Assembly: GCA_964608495.1 (NCBI GenBank)
Contig: CAZSOQ010000079.1
Coordinates: 1 to 21,712, forward strand
DNA length: 21,712 nucleotides
Reading direction: 5' to 3'
Source of the DNA: JAKORR01 sp964608495
GTDB lineage: Bacteria; Armatimonadota; Zipacnadia; Zipacnadales; FEN-943
Notes under the pieces: generated by a model
Databases searched by the model: none
Seen by the model: only the letters and a program-made list of their open reading frames with translations
What the model was told of the DNA's origin: nothing
Shown here: positions 15,134 to 21,712 of the stretch, one piece after another
Numbering within the stretch: position 1 is the stretch's first letter
Layout: every line of letters starts with the position of its first letter
Program-made: the position numbers and the translations under genes

Positions 15134-16135
15134 TCAGCGGGGGGGTAAGTGCATGGCGTGGCGGACGCGTTCCAGCGTGTCCTCCGCCACTTCGGTGGCC
15201 CGACGGGCTCCGTCGCGCAACACGTCGCGGACGGAATCCCGGTCGGCCTCCAGGGCCGCCCGACGCTCGTGGATCGGGGCCAGCGCCGTCACCAGGGCCT
15301 CGGCCAGCTCCTGCTTGCACTGCACGCAGCCCAGGGCCCCGGACTTGCACTCGGCCTCGATTTCCGCCTGCCTCTCCGCGGGCGTGTAGATGCGGTGCAG
15401 CGCGAAGACCGGGCACTCCTCGGGGTGTCCCGGGTCGCCCTTGCGCAGCTTCTCCGGGTCCGTGAACATACCCCGCAGCTTCTGCCGGATCGTGTCCGGC
15501 GCGTCCGCGATCTCTATCGCGTTGTTGTAGGACTTGCTCATCTTGCGGCCGTCCAGGCCCGGCACGGCCGGGAACTCGCTCAGCTTGTCCTGCGGCTCGG
15601 GCAGCACCGGCCCGTACAGGTGGTTGAAGCGCCGCGCCAGCTCGCGCGTTACCTCCAGGTGCGGAAGCTGGTCCCTCCCCACCGGCACCAGGTCGGCGCG
15701 ATAGGCCAGGATGTCCGCCGCCTGCAGCACCGGATAGCCCAGCCTGCCGTGGCTCTTCATCTCGTCCCGCAGGTTCTCCTGCGCCAGCACGTCCTTCCAC
15801 GTCGGGCACCGCTCCAGCCACGACAGCGGCGTCACCATGGACAGCAGCAGGTTCAGCTCCGCGTGCTGCAGGACGTGAGACTGCACGAAGAGCACCGAGC
15901 GCGCGGGGTCCAGGCCCACGGCCAGCCAGTCCAGGGCTATCTCCTGCGTGTACTCCGCCAGGTGCGACGTGTCATCGAAGCTGTCGGTGAGAGCGTGCCA
16001 GTCGGCGATCACGTAGAAGCAGTCGTGGTCGTCCTGCAGGGCCACCCAGCTGCGCAAAGTGCCCTCCAGGTGGCCGATATGCAGGCGTCCGGTTGGACGG
16101 TGCCCGCTCAGCAGTCTGGGTCTGGCTCCTGCCAT
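15134..16135 (-). CDS. trpS: Tryptophanyl-tRNA synthetase
   Basis: The product is a 333-residue class I aminoacyl-tRNA synthetase that charges tRNA-Trp. The ATP-binding signatures HIGH (residues 19-22) and KMSKS (198-202) are both intact. Other TrpS features are LLSGHRPTG at the start, DWHALTD, VPVGRDQLPHLEVTRELARRFN, and the C-terminal CKSGALGCVQCKQELAEAL helix region with Cys residues. An upstream ATG at 16165 overlaps the M50 stop (TGATG). I prefer ATG 16135 because family members begin with R-L-L-S-G within a few residues of the start and AGGAGG lies 11 bases before it. No T-box-like leader is possible in this tight operon position. Confidence 0.95.
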   Translation of the reverse strand: MAGARPRLLSGHRPTGRLHIGHLEGTLRSWVALQDDHDCFYVIADWHALTDSFDDTSHLAEYTQEIALDWLAVGLDPARSVLFVQSHVLQHAELNLLLSMVTPLSWLERCPTWKDVLAQENLRDEMKSHGRLGYPVLQAADILAYRADLVPVGRDQLPHLEVTRELARRFNHLYGPVLPEPQDKLSEFPAVPGLDGRKMSKSYNNAIEIADAPDTIRQKLRGMFTDPEKLRKGDPGHPEECPVFALHRIYTPAERQAEIEAECKSGALGCVQCKQELAEALVTALAPIHERRAALEADRDSVRDVLRDGARRATEVAEDTLERVRHAMHLPPR

Positions 16136-16164
16136 TTGTGACACTGCCTCCTGTCCAAACGACA

Positions 16165-16770
16165 TCACCTGCCCAGCAGCAACCGCAGCACATAGATGGC
16201 GGGGCTGACGAACAGGCGGTCCCCGACGGGGGTCGCGATGATCACCAAAAGCAGGATGATACCATAGCGGCGCGAGAATTGCTCGAACCGCATCGCCGAG
16301 CGCGGCGGCAGCAGGTTTTCCACCACGTGCGACCCGTCGAGCGGAAACACCGGCAGCAGGTTGAAGAAGGCCAGTAGCAGGTTGATCAGGATTATGGTGA
16401 TGAACAGGTCCTCGCGCCCCGAGGCCAGGTTGAACCGAAAGGGGAGAGCGAAGAGCACGGCCACCAGGATGTTGCTCATCGGCCCCCACGCGGCCACCAT
16501 CATGTCATCCCAGCGTTGCTTGCGGAAGTTCAGGGGGTTCACCTCTACCGGGCGCCCCCAGCCCAGCCCGAAGATCAGCAGCAACAGCGTGCCTATGGGG
16601 TCCAGGTGCGCGATCGGGTTCAGGGTGACCCGCCCCTGCTCCTTGGGCGTGGGGTCGCCGGCCATGTACGCCCTCTTGGCGTGAGCATACTCGTGCACCG
16701 TTATCGCTATGACAACGGCGATGACACGCATGAGGACGCCCAGGGGGTTTGTGGTCAGGTCTCGCAGCAT
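16165..16770 (-). CDS. M50 (site-2 type) membrane metalloprotease
   Basis: The product is a 201-residue intramembrane zinc protease of the short site-2 protease type found next to trpS and scpAB in many Terrabacteria. Zinc ligands H26 and H30 lie in HEYAH with E27 catalytic. The third ligand is D145 in LLPVFPLDGSHV. GDPTPKEQGRVTLNPIAHLDPIG (38-60, given in pieces: GDPTPKEQG, RVTLNPIAHLDPIG) is the family loop. About five membrane segments are visible. Substrates are unknown; relatives cleave membrane-bound regulators. The start is one base after the upstream stop, implying coupling. Confidence 0.92.
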   Translation of the reverse strand: MLRDLTTNPLGVLMRVIAVVIAITVHEYAHAKRAYMAGDPTPKEQGRVTLNPIAHLDPIGTLLLLIFGLGWGRPVEVNPLNFRKQRWDDMMVAAWGPMSNILVAVLFALPFRFNLASGREDLFITIILINLLLAFFNLLPVFPLDGSHVVENLLPPRSAMRFEQFSRRYGIILLLVIIATPVGDRLFVSPAIYVLRLLLGR

Positions 16771-16771
16771 C

Positions 16772-18076
16772 CTAGATCCCGGCCTCCAGGTCCGACGCCA
16801 TGCCGTTCCTCTCCTGGGCCTCGCGGGCGGCCCTCAGGGCGATCGTTCTTTGCTCACCGGCGCTCGTGGCCGAAGCGTCCAGGGCCGCGCGCCGCGCCGC
16901 GGCCAGCCCCACGGCTATCGCCGGCCCCGGGGCTATGCCGGCCCGCTTAAGATCCTCTCCCGTGACGGCCAGGGCCAGACCTCTCGCCGCTTCCCGCCAG
17001 CGCTCGATGGTGCGCCGCGCCGGCCCGCCACTCAGCGTCCACAGCGCCAGCACGACACCGCTCCGCAGGCGCGCTAGGTGCTCGTCCGCCGCGCCTGCCC
17101 CGGGCGCCCGGCCCAGCGCGTCCAGCACGCCGCCTTCGAGGGCCGCGTCTAGCTGGCTTGCCGCCTGGGCATAGCTCTTGCCGAGGTGCAGGAAATCGGC
17201 GGATGCGGGGCCCTGCGACCCGGTCCCCAGGGCGAAGGTCGCTTCCGCCAGGTCCTCGCTCGACGCCTGCAGCACGCGCCCTGCCCAGCGCAGCTCGGGC
17301 AGCGCTTCCGGCCACTCCAGCCCGGCCGGGAACCCCAGCGCCGTCGCCGCGCCCCACGCCGCCAGCCGCAGGAGCACCTGGGGCCCCACGGGCGTCAGCA
17401 GGGCCCTGCGAAGCTGTTCGCCCAGCCGGGCGCCGGTCACTGCCGCCAGGTCCTCGCCCTCCACCGCCTCCCGCAGCCAGTCCGCCGTGAGGCGCTCGAG
17501 CCGCAGGTCCAGCCGTTCTAGGTAGGACGCGGCCCGCACGATCCGTGTGGGATCGTCCCTGAAGCTGGTCTCGTGCAGGGCCCGGAGAAGCCCGTGCCGC
17601 AGATCGGCATAGCCGCCCCACGGGTCCAGCAGCGTCCCGAAGCCCTCGGGGCTCAGGCGGGCCGCCAAGGCGTTGATCGAGAAGTCGCGCCGCGCCAGAT
17701 CGGCCTTAAGCTCCGCGGCCGTCACGGTGGGCAGGGCTCCGGGCGTCCCGTACACCTCCGTGCGCGCCGTGGCCAGGTCCACATGCCCACCGTCGCCGAG
17801 CCGGAGCTGCGCCGTGCCGAAGGCCTCGTGGTGGACCGCCCTGGCCCCCAGGGCTGCGGCCAGGGCCTCCGCCAGGTCTCGGGCGCTGCCCTCGACGACC
17901 ACATCCAGGTCCACCACCGGCCGCCCGAGAAGCGCGTCGCGCACCGGGCCGCCCACCAGGTAGGCGCGCAGGCTCAGGGCCTCCGCCTCGCGCCCGACCA
18001 CCCTCAGCAGGTCCAGCGCCTCCGGCCGCAGGCGCGGCGACAGCACGTCGCGCGACGAATCGGTCTGTGGGCTCAT
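16772..18076 (-). CDS. Class II tRNA nucleotidyltransferase, A-adding-like, no HD domain
   Basis: The product is a 434-residue protein of the CCA/poly(A) polymerase family. Head motifs are YLVGGPVRDALLGRP (39-53), metal-binding DLD (56-58) in VVDLDVVVEGS, HHEAFGTAQL, LATARTEVYGTPGALP, RRDFSINALA (129-138), DPWGGYADLRHGLLRALH and SFRDDPTRIVRAASYLERL. The VVVEG and ATARTEVYGTPGALP elements are the style of the A-adding branch seen in Aquifex and of CBS-fused enzymes. After about residue 230 the protein is all helical and divergent, with no HD motif. It adds nucleotides to tRNA 3' ends; which ones is not certain. The ATG overlaps the lysA stop as ATGA. The similarity to a second such gene at 8800-10269 is limited to the head. 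Confidence 0.85.
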   Translation of the reverse strand: MSPQTDSSRDVLSPRLRPEALDLLRVVGREAEALSLRAYLVGGPVRDALLGRPVVDLDVVVEGSARDLAEALAAALGARAVHHEAFGTAQLRLGDGGHVDLATARTEVYGTPGALPTVTAAELKADLARRDFSINALAARLSPEGFGTLLDPWGGYADLRHGLLRALHETSFRDDPTRIVRAASYLERLDLRLERLTADWLREAVEGEDLAAVTGARLGEQLRRALLTPVGPQVLLRLAAWGAATALGFPAGLEWPEALPELRWAGRVLQASSEDLAEATFALGTGSQGPASADFLHLGKSYAQAASQLDAALEGGVLDALGRAPGAGAADEHLARLRSGVVLALWTLSGGPARRTIERWREAARGLALAVTGEDLKRAGIAPGPAIAVGLAAARRAALDASATSAGEQRTIALRAAREAQERNGMASDLEAGI

Positions 18077-19383
18077 CTCGCAAGTCGCGGCGGGATCCGG
18101 TCCTGCCGCACCAGGTCCTCCAGGCTTTCCCGCTCCACGATCACATCCGCCTGGCCGTCCCTGACCAGGACCATCGCGGGGCGCGGGAAGCGGTTGTAGT
18201 TCGAGGCCATGGCGTAGTTGTACGCACCCGTGCAGAAGACGGCCAGCAGATCGCCCTCTTCCACGGGCTGCAGGGCGATCTCCGGGATGAGCGTGTCGGT
18301 CTCGCAATGCCTGCCGGCGACGCGCACGGCCTGCGTCCGGGCCTCCCAGGCCCTGTTGGCCACCGTCGCCTCGTACTGGGCGTCGTACAGCCCTGGCCGC
18401 GGATTGTCCGACAGGCCGCCGTCCACATTGACGTAGGTGCGCACCCCCGGGATCTCCTTCACGGGTCCGACGCGGTAGAGCGTCGTACCGGCCGGCCCCA
18501 CTATCGAGCGCCCCGGCTCCAGGATGAGCTTGGGCATCGGCAGGTCGTGCCGCGCCATGCAGCGGCTCAGCGCATCGCATATCACGCCGCCCAGCTCGTC
18601 CACGGAGGGAGGTACGTCCTCGTCGGTGTAGGCGATCCCCAGACCGCCGCCCAGGTCCAGCTCACTCGTGGTCAACCCGTGCCTGTCGCGCATGCCGGCC
18701 ATGAACTTCGTCATCAGCTCGGTAGCCCGCGCAAAGGACTCGAGGGCGAAGATCTGCGACCCGATGTGGCAGTGAAAGCCGTGCAGCACCAGGTTCCCGG
18801 CGGCCAGGGCTCGCCTCACCGCCTCCTCGGCCGCGCTCGAGGCCAGCGATAGGCCGAACTTCGAGTCCACGTGACCCGTCGCCACGAAGTCGTGCGTGTG
18901 CACGCGGATGCCCGGGGTGACGCGGATAAGCACATCCGCCTTCCGCCCCAGGCGCCGGGCCGCGGCGTCCAGCCGGCCTATCTCGGACAGGCTGTCCACC
19001 ACGATGCGCCCGACCCCCGCATCGAGTGCCATCTCCATCTCCAGATCCGTCTTGAAGTTGCCGTGCAGCTTCACGCGGGCCGGTGGGAACTCGGCCTTCA
19101 GAGCCGTGTACAGCTCGCCGGCGCTGGCGACATCCAGCCCCAGGTCCTCCTCCTCCACGATCCGGCAGACGGCCGTCACCAGCAGCGCCTTGCCGGCGTA
19201 GCAGACCTCCACCGAGTCGACCCGCGACGCGAAGGCCTGCTTGTACGCCCGGCAGTTGCGCCTCAGCAGGTCCTCGTCGAGAACGTACAGAGGCGTGCCG
19301 AAGCGCTGGGCGAGCTCCACGCAGTCGCAGCCGCCAATGGTCAGATGACCGTCGGCATTGATGCTCTGAGTACCCAGTAGCAT
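18073..19383 (-). CDS. lysA: Diaminopimelate decarboxylase
   Basis: The product is a 436-residue PLP enzyme of the alanine racemase/group IV decarboxylase fold. It converts meso-diaminopimelate to lysine and CO2 and acts as a dimer. The PLP lysine is K65 in VCYAGKALL. HGNFKTDLEM, HCHIGSQIF, LDLGGGLGIAY and EPGRSIVGPAG bind cofactor. GRHCETDTLIPEI carries the catalytic Cys contributed across the dimer, and GAYNYAMASNYN is the C-terminal substrate loop. Length is normal. ATG 19383 is fixed by GGAGGT six bases upstream. It heads the 12-kb minus run, and a terminator hairpin lies in its leader, so attenuation is possible. Confidence 0.96.
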   Translation of the reverse strand: MLLGTQSINADGHLTIGGCDCVELAQRFGTPLYVLDEDLLRRNCRAYKQAFASRVDSVEVCYAGKALLVTAVCRIVEEEDLGLDVASAGELYTALKAEFPPARVKLHGNFKTDLEMEMALDAGVGRIVVDSLSEIGRLDAAARRLGRKADVLIRVTPGIRVHTHDFVATGHVDSKFGLSLASSAAEEAVRRALAAGNLVLHGFHCHIGSQIFALESFARATELMTKFMAGMRDRHGLTTSELDLGGGLGIAYTDEDVPPSVDELGGVICDALSRCMARHDLPMPKLILEPGRSIVGPAGTTLYRVGPVKEIPGVRTYVNVDGGLSDNPRPGLYDAQYEATVANRAWEARTQAVRVAGRHCETDTLIPEIALQPVEEGDLLAVFCTGAYNYAMASNYNRFPRPAMVLVRDGQADVIVERESLEDLVRQDRIPPRLAR

Positions 19384-19389
19384 AGACCG

Positions 19390-19395
19390 ACCTCC
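19390..19395 (-). promoter_or_regulatory. lysA: lysA Shine-Dalgarno
   Basis: The minus strand reads GGAGGT with a 6-base spacer to ATG 19383. It begins only 15 bases after the terminator tract, which leaves no room for a promoter between terminator and gene. Confidence 0.8.
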
Positions 19396-19409
19396 CCGGC
19401 GTCGGGAGA

Positions 19410-19442
19410 TACAAAACAGCCCCAGAGCCTAGGCCCTGGGGC
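19410..19442 (-). terminator. Intrinsic terminator or attenuator before lysA
   Basis: Read on the minus strand, GCCCCAG (19442-19436) pairs perfectly with CTGGGGC (19425-19419). The closing base pairs G-U and G-C leave a six-base CCTAGG loop, and TGTTTTGT follows directly. This is a standard Rho-independent terminator 34 bases after the stalk-protein stop. Because lysA begins about 27 bases further on, the same hairpin lies in the lysA leader unless a promoter overlaps it. Confidence 0.8.
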
Positions 19443-19473
19443 GGGCGTAACTACCCACTGCAAGTCGGGGACA

Positions 19474-19503
19474 ATCTTACATGTCGTTGCGGCTGATGAT
19501 CAA
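19474..19503 (-). promoter_or_regulatory. Weak candidate lysA promoter upstream of the terminator
   Basis: On the minus strand TTGATC (19503-19498) and TAAGAT (19479-19474) are 18 bases apart, each matching four of six consensus positions. It overlaps the last codons of the stalk gene. If real, the lysA transcript would start at about 19467 and carry the terminator hairpin in an 84-base leader. It is a weak match and could be chance. Confidence 0.25.
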
Positions 19504-21576
19504 CTGCCCCCGCTGGCTGTCGAAGGAAATCGTCAGGTTGAGGGTAGCGGCCAGGAAGCCCAGGGGCACCATCGTCCGCCCCTGCTTGATGTACGGCGCC
19601 AGCTCCAGCTCCGTCGCCTGGCCGTTCACCCGGACCGTCGGCACGCCTATCCTCAGTTCCATCTGCGTGTCGGGGCTGACCGCCTTCACGCGCTTCTGAA
19701 CGGGGAACCAGTAGAGCACGCCGTCGGTCTGCTCGAAGATCTCCCGCAGCGGCCCGACCGAGATCCCTTTGGCGACCTCCGGGCAGGCCCTCAGCGGCAC
19801 CAGCTTCCCGTCGTACAGCACCTGCACCTGGGCGAAACGGGCCAGCGCCGAGGGCGCCAGGGCCACCGTGTCGGTCGCGCCCGCGGCCTCGGGCCGCGAC
19901 GCGCGAGCCCCGCTGGTCGGGGCGGGCGAGGCGCCGGGAAGCATCGCCAGCACGTACACCTCGCTGGCGCCCGCGGCCAGGGCCACCTCGGCCTGTCCGA
20001 GAGCGCTGGGACCCATCGGGCGCACCGACGGCCCGCGCGGCACCACGGCCGTGCGGACCCTCGCGTCGGGCGTGGTCGTCGCCGCTGGCGCCTGCATCGT
20101 CAGGGAGCCGGGCGGCGTCTGCGCCTTCCGGGTCGCGCCGGGCGACAGCACCGGTCGGCTGTCGCTTAGCGCCGGCGGGCTGGTCGGCAAGCTCGGCCGA
20201 GCTCCCGCCTGGAGTCTCAGGTCAAGGCTGGGCGCCGCGGCGCCGGGCACTGCGCGAGCGTCGGGCGGCGCGGCCTGCAGAACCGGGGTCGTCAACGTCC
20301 GCACGAGCCCGGCCGTGGGCTGAGCGATGCGGTAGGTAATCCGGATCGAGCCCGGCGCCGGCGCGACTTCGCGGGACTCGCCCGACGGCTGCAGGCTACC
20401 CACCGGGGCCCGGGCAACGACCGCGGGCTCCCCGATGAACTGCTCCCTCAGCACGAGCATCCTCTGCGGCTGGCCGTTCAGGGCAGCGGCGAAGCCCCCG
20501 GCCGGGAGGCTGGCGGCCACCTCGGCCCCGGCCTCCATCGCGGCCCACGCCTGGGCTCGCCCCATGCTTGGCGGAAGGTTCATCAGAGCCCTCGCCGCGG
20601 GCGACGGGCGCGCCACGACCACACGCTCGGCCGATGGCGCCGCCACGGGCTGTGGCTGCGGAGCCACCGTCGGCGGCTGAGCCGGTGTCGGAACCGGAGC
20701 GGGTGCCGGCGGCTGAACCGGCGCCGGCTGGCTGGGCGGCGCAAGGGGCGCGGGCGCCGGCAGCAGCACATCGTCCTGCTGGGCCGGCTGCGGAGCGGGC
20801 GTCCCAGGCACGACCGGCGTCGGGGGCATCGCGGGCAGGGCGCTGGCCTGAGCCGCCGTGGCCGGCTGCATCGCCGTGCGCTGGCGATTGGCCACGGTCA
20901 CCTCGGTTGCCGAGGACTGGCCCTCGTTCTCCTGGGCGTCCCAGGCCTTGGCCTGGATGGTGTGGGTGCCGTCGTCGGCCCGCGTGGTGTCCCAGCGATC
21001 CACATAGGGCGGGTTGCCCTTGATCATCGCCTTGATGTTGCCGTCGAGGTAGACGAACACCCACTCCACGCCCGTGTTGTCCCGGGCGTCAACCTTGATC
21101 TCACAGGTTCCCTGCAACTGCTGCCCGTTATGGGGGTAGTAGATGTTCACCAGGGGAGGAGTACGGTCCTGACCGGGTGGGGCGGCGGCCTTCTTGACCG
21201 TGACCTGGATGCTGGCCTCGCCGATGGCTCCCGTGCTGTCCAGGGCCCTCACGGCCACCTTGTGGAGCTGGCCGGCTTCGGCGTCGAACTTGTACGAGAA
21301 CGACTGCTGGCCCTGCGTGCGCGGCGTGGGTAGGACATACTTGTGGACCACGGCGTCATCCACCAGCAACTCCAGCCGAACGATGGGCACATCCGAGGAG
21401 GACTGGTAGACCGCGTCAATCCAGATCTCCGCGGCGACGGTAGCTCCGTTCGGGGGCTGGGTGATCGCCACCATGGGACTCGCCCACGCCGGATAGGGGA
21501 TGAGAGCAGTAAACAGGAAGCTTGTCACTACCCACCAGAAAGTGACCCGGCCGAGACACCGCCCCAGGGTTCTCAT
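19477..21576 (-). CDS. Secreted Ig-like and copper-amine-oxidase-N-terminal (stalk) domain protein
   Basis: The product is a 699-residue exported protein. Residues 1-32 form a signal peptide (VTFWWVVTSFLFTALIPYPAWA). Two Ig-like beta domains follow (about 35-125, VAITQPPNGATV; about 133-222, VNIYYPHNGQQLQG then DNTGVEWVFVYLDG and DGTHTIQAKAWDAQENEG). Residues about 225-315 are a Pro/Ala/Gln-rich linker, and a long low-complexity Ala/Pro/Ser region continues to about 580. The last 115 residues form a stalk domain (LYDGKLVPLRACPEV, RVNGQATELE, GRTMVPLGFLAATLNLTISFD). Stalk domains of this kind occur in cell-surface proteins of Firmicutes and Armatimonadota and do not imply oxidase activity. I chose ATG 21576 with GGGAGG upstream over an open frame that runs into the terminal palindrome. 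Function is probably surface-structural. Confidence 0.82.
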   Translation of the reverse strand: MRTLGRCLGRVTFWWVVTSFLFTALIPYPAWASPMVAITQPPNGATVAAEIWIDAVYQSSSDVPIVRLELLVDDAVVHKYVLPTPRTQGQQSFSYKFDAEAGQLHKVAVRALDSTGAIGEASIQVTVKKAAAPPGQDRTPPLVNIYYPHNGQQLQGTCEIKVDARDNTGVEWVFVYLDGNIKAMIKGNPPYVDRWDTTRADDGTHTIQAKAWDAQENEGQSSATEVTVANRQRTAMQPATAAQASALPAMPPTPVVPGTPAPQPAQQDDVLLPAPAPLAPPSQPAPVQPPAPAPVPTPAQPPTVAPQPQPVAAPSAERVVVARPSPAARALMNLPPSMGRAQAWAAMEAGAEVAASLPAGGFAAALNGQPQRMLVLREQFIGEPAVVARAPVGSLQPSGESREVAPAPGSIRITYRIAQPTAGLVRTLTTPVLQAAPPDARAVPGAAAPSLDLRLQAGARPSLPTSPPALSDSRPVLSPGATRKAQTPPGSLTMQAPAATTTPDARVRTAVVPRGPSVRPMGPSALGQAEVALAAGASEVYVLAMLPGASPAPTSGARASRPEAAGATDTVALAPSALARFAQVQVLYDGKLVPLRACPEVAKGISVGPLREIFEQTDGVLYWFPVQKRVKAVSPDTQMELRIGVPTVRVNGQATELELAPYIKQGRTMVPLGFLAATLNLTISFDSQRGQLIISRNDM

Positions 21577-21594
21577 AGCCGCTTTTGCCTCCCG

Positions 21595-21712
21595 CGTTTG
21601 CTGCGATCGCTGTTGCACAACCAATGACCGTCCGGCACGGTGGCCCACCGCCCGGCGGTTGGGCCACCGTGCCGGACGGTCATTGGTTGTGCAACAGCGA
21701 TCGCAGCAAACG
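21595..21712. repeat. Perfect 53-bp inverted repeat at the window end
   Basis: Positions 21595-21647 are the exact reverse complement of 21660-21712, with a 12-base GC-rich centre (21648-21659). The right arm stops only because the sequence stops, so 53 bp is a minimum. Each arm contains the octamer GCGATCGC and TTGCACAACCAATG. The left arm begins 19 bases upstream of the stalk-protein start. It is either a fold-back assembly artefact at a contig end or the centre of a genuine inverted duplication or cruciform element. Confidence 0.95.

Noticed and set aside
16165..16167. ATG 16165 as the trpS start
   Set aside because: It adds ten residues with no family match; ATG 16135 has AGGAGG upstream and gives the usual TrpS N-terminus, though coupling from 16165 remains possible.
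19384..19476. Lysine riboswitch upstream of lysA
   Set aside because: The gap is only 93 bases and no L-box fold elements are visible; the known aptamer is about 170 bases.
21604..21611. GCGATCGC octamer as evidence of cyanobacterial HIP1 DNA
   Set aside because: It appears only inside the terminal palindrome arms, and gene content and style are not cyanobacterial; one octamer is not evidence.

Overview
This is 21.7 kb of GC-rich bacterial chromosome with long antisense shadow ORFs, dense operons and many ATGA/GTGA stop-start overlaps. I infer a diderm-type or Armatimonadota-like member of the Terrabacteria. The reasons are an actinobacterial/clostridial-style FHA-SEDS-PBP-PASTA kinase cluster, a lysA-M50-trpS-scpA-scpB-rluB housekeeping run as in Clostridia, and secreted Ig-like/'stalk' and jelly-roll/propeller proteins of the kind common in Armatimonadota. 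No rRNA, tRNA, insertion sequence, phage gene or CRISPR array is visible. The taxonomic call is inference; no marker gene settles it.

Layout. Positions 1-136 hold no gene. A small tandem-ACT protein (137-544, minus) is divergent from a five-gene plus-strand operon (697-6841). That operon encodes an FhaB-like membrane FHA protein, a SEDS (RodA/FtsW) polymerase, a PbpA-like class B PBP, a PASTA Ser/Thr kinase and a secreted discoidin-like protein. Both transcription units have plausible promoters in the 150-bp gap between them. The plus operon converges at about 6842-6883 on a long minus-strand run (19383 down to 6884). In order of transcription that run is lysA, a class II tRNA nucleotidyltransferase, an M50 protease, trpS, a sugar-nucleotidyltransferase, scpA, scpB, rluB, a multi-pass glycosyltransferase-like protein, a second (HD-domain) tRNA nucleotidyltransferase and a secreted beta-rich protein. 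Upstream of lysA, a secreted Ig/stalk-domain protein (19477-21576, minus) ends at a clear intrinsic terminator that also sits in the lysA leader.

How the genes work together. The plus operon looks like a cell-wall growth and signalling unit: the PASTA kinase senses wall material, the FHA protein reads phosphothreonine, and the SEDS protein polymerises glycan. The most striking observation is that the PBP partner keeps the whole class B fold signature but has lost all three catalytic motifs (SxxK, SxN, KTG). It therefore looks like a catalytically dead pseudo-PBP paired with a SEDS protein whose catalytic Asp is intact. The minus run combines lysine/DAP metabolism, tRNA 3'-end maturation (two different enzymes, possibly split CC- and A-adding activities), tryptophan charging, condensin loading (ScpAB) and rRNA modification.

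The last 118 bases form a perfect 53-bp inverted repeat cut by the window edge. It is either a fold-back assembly artefact or a true inverted duplication starting just upstream of the stalk-protein gene.
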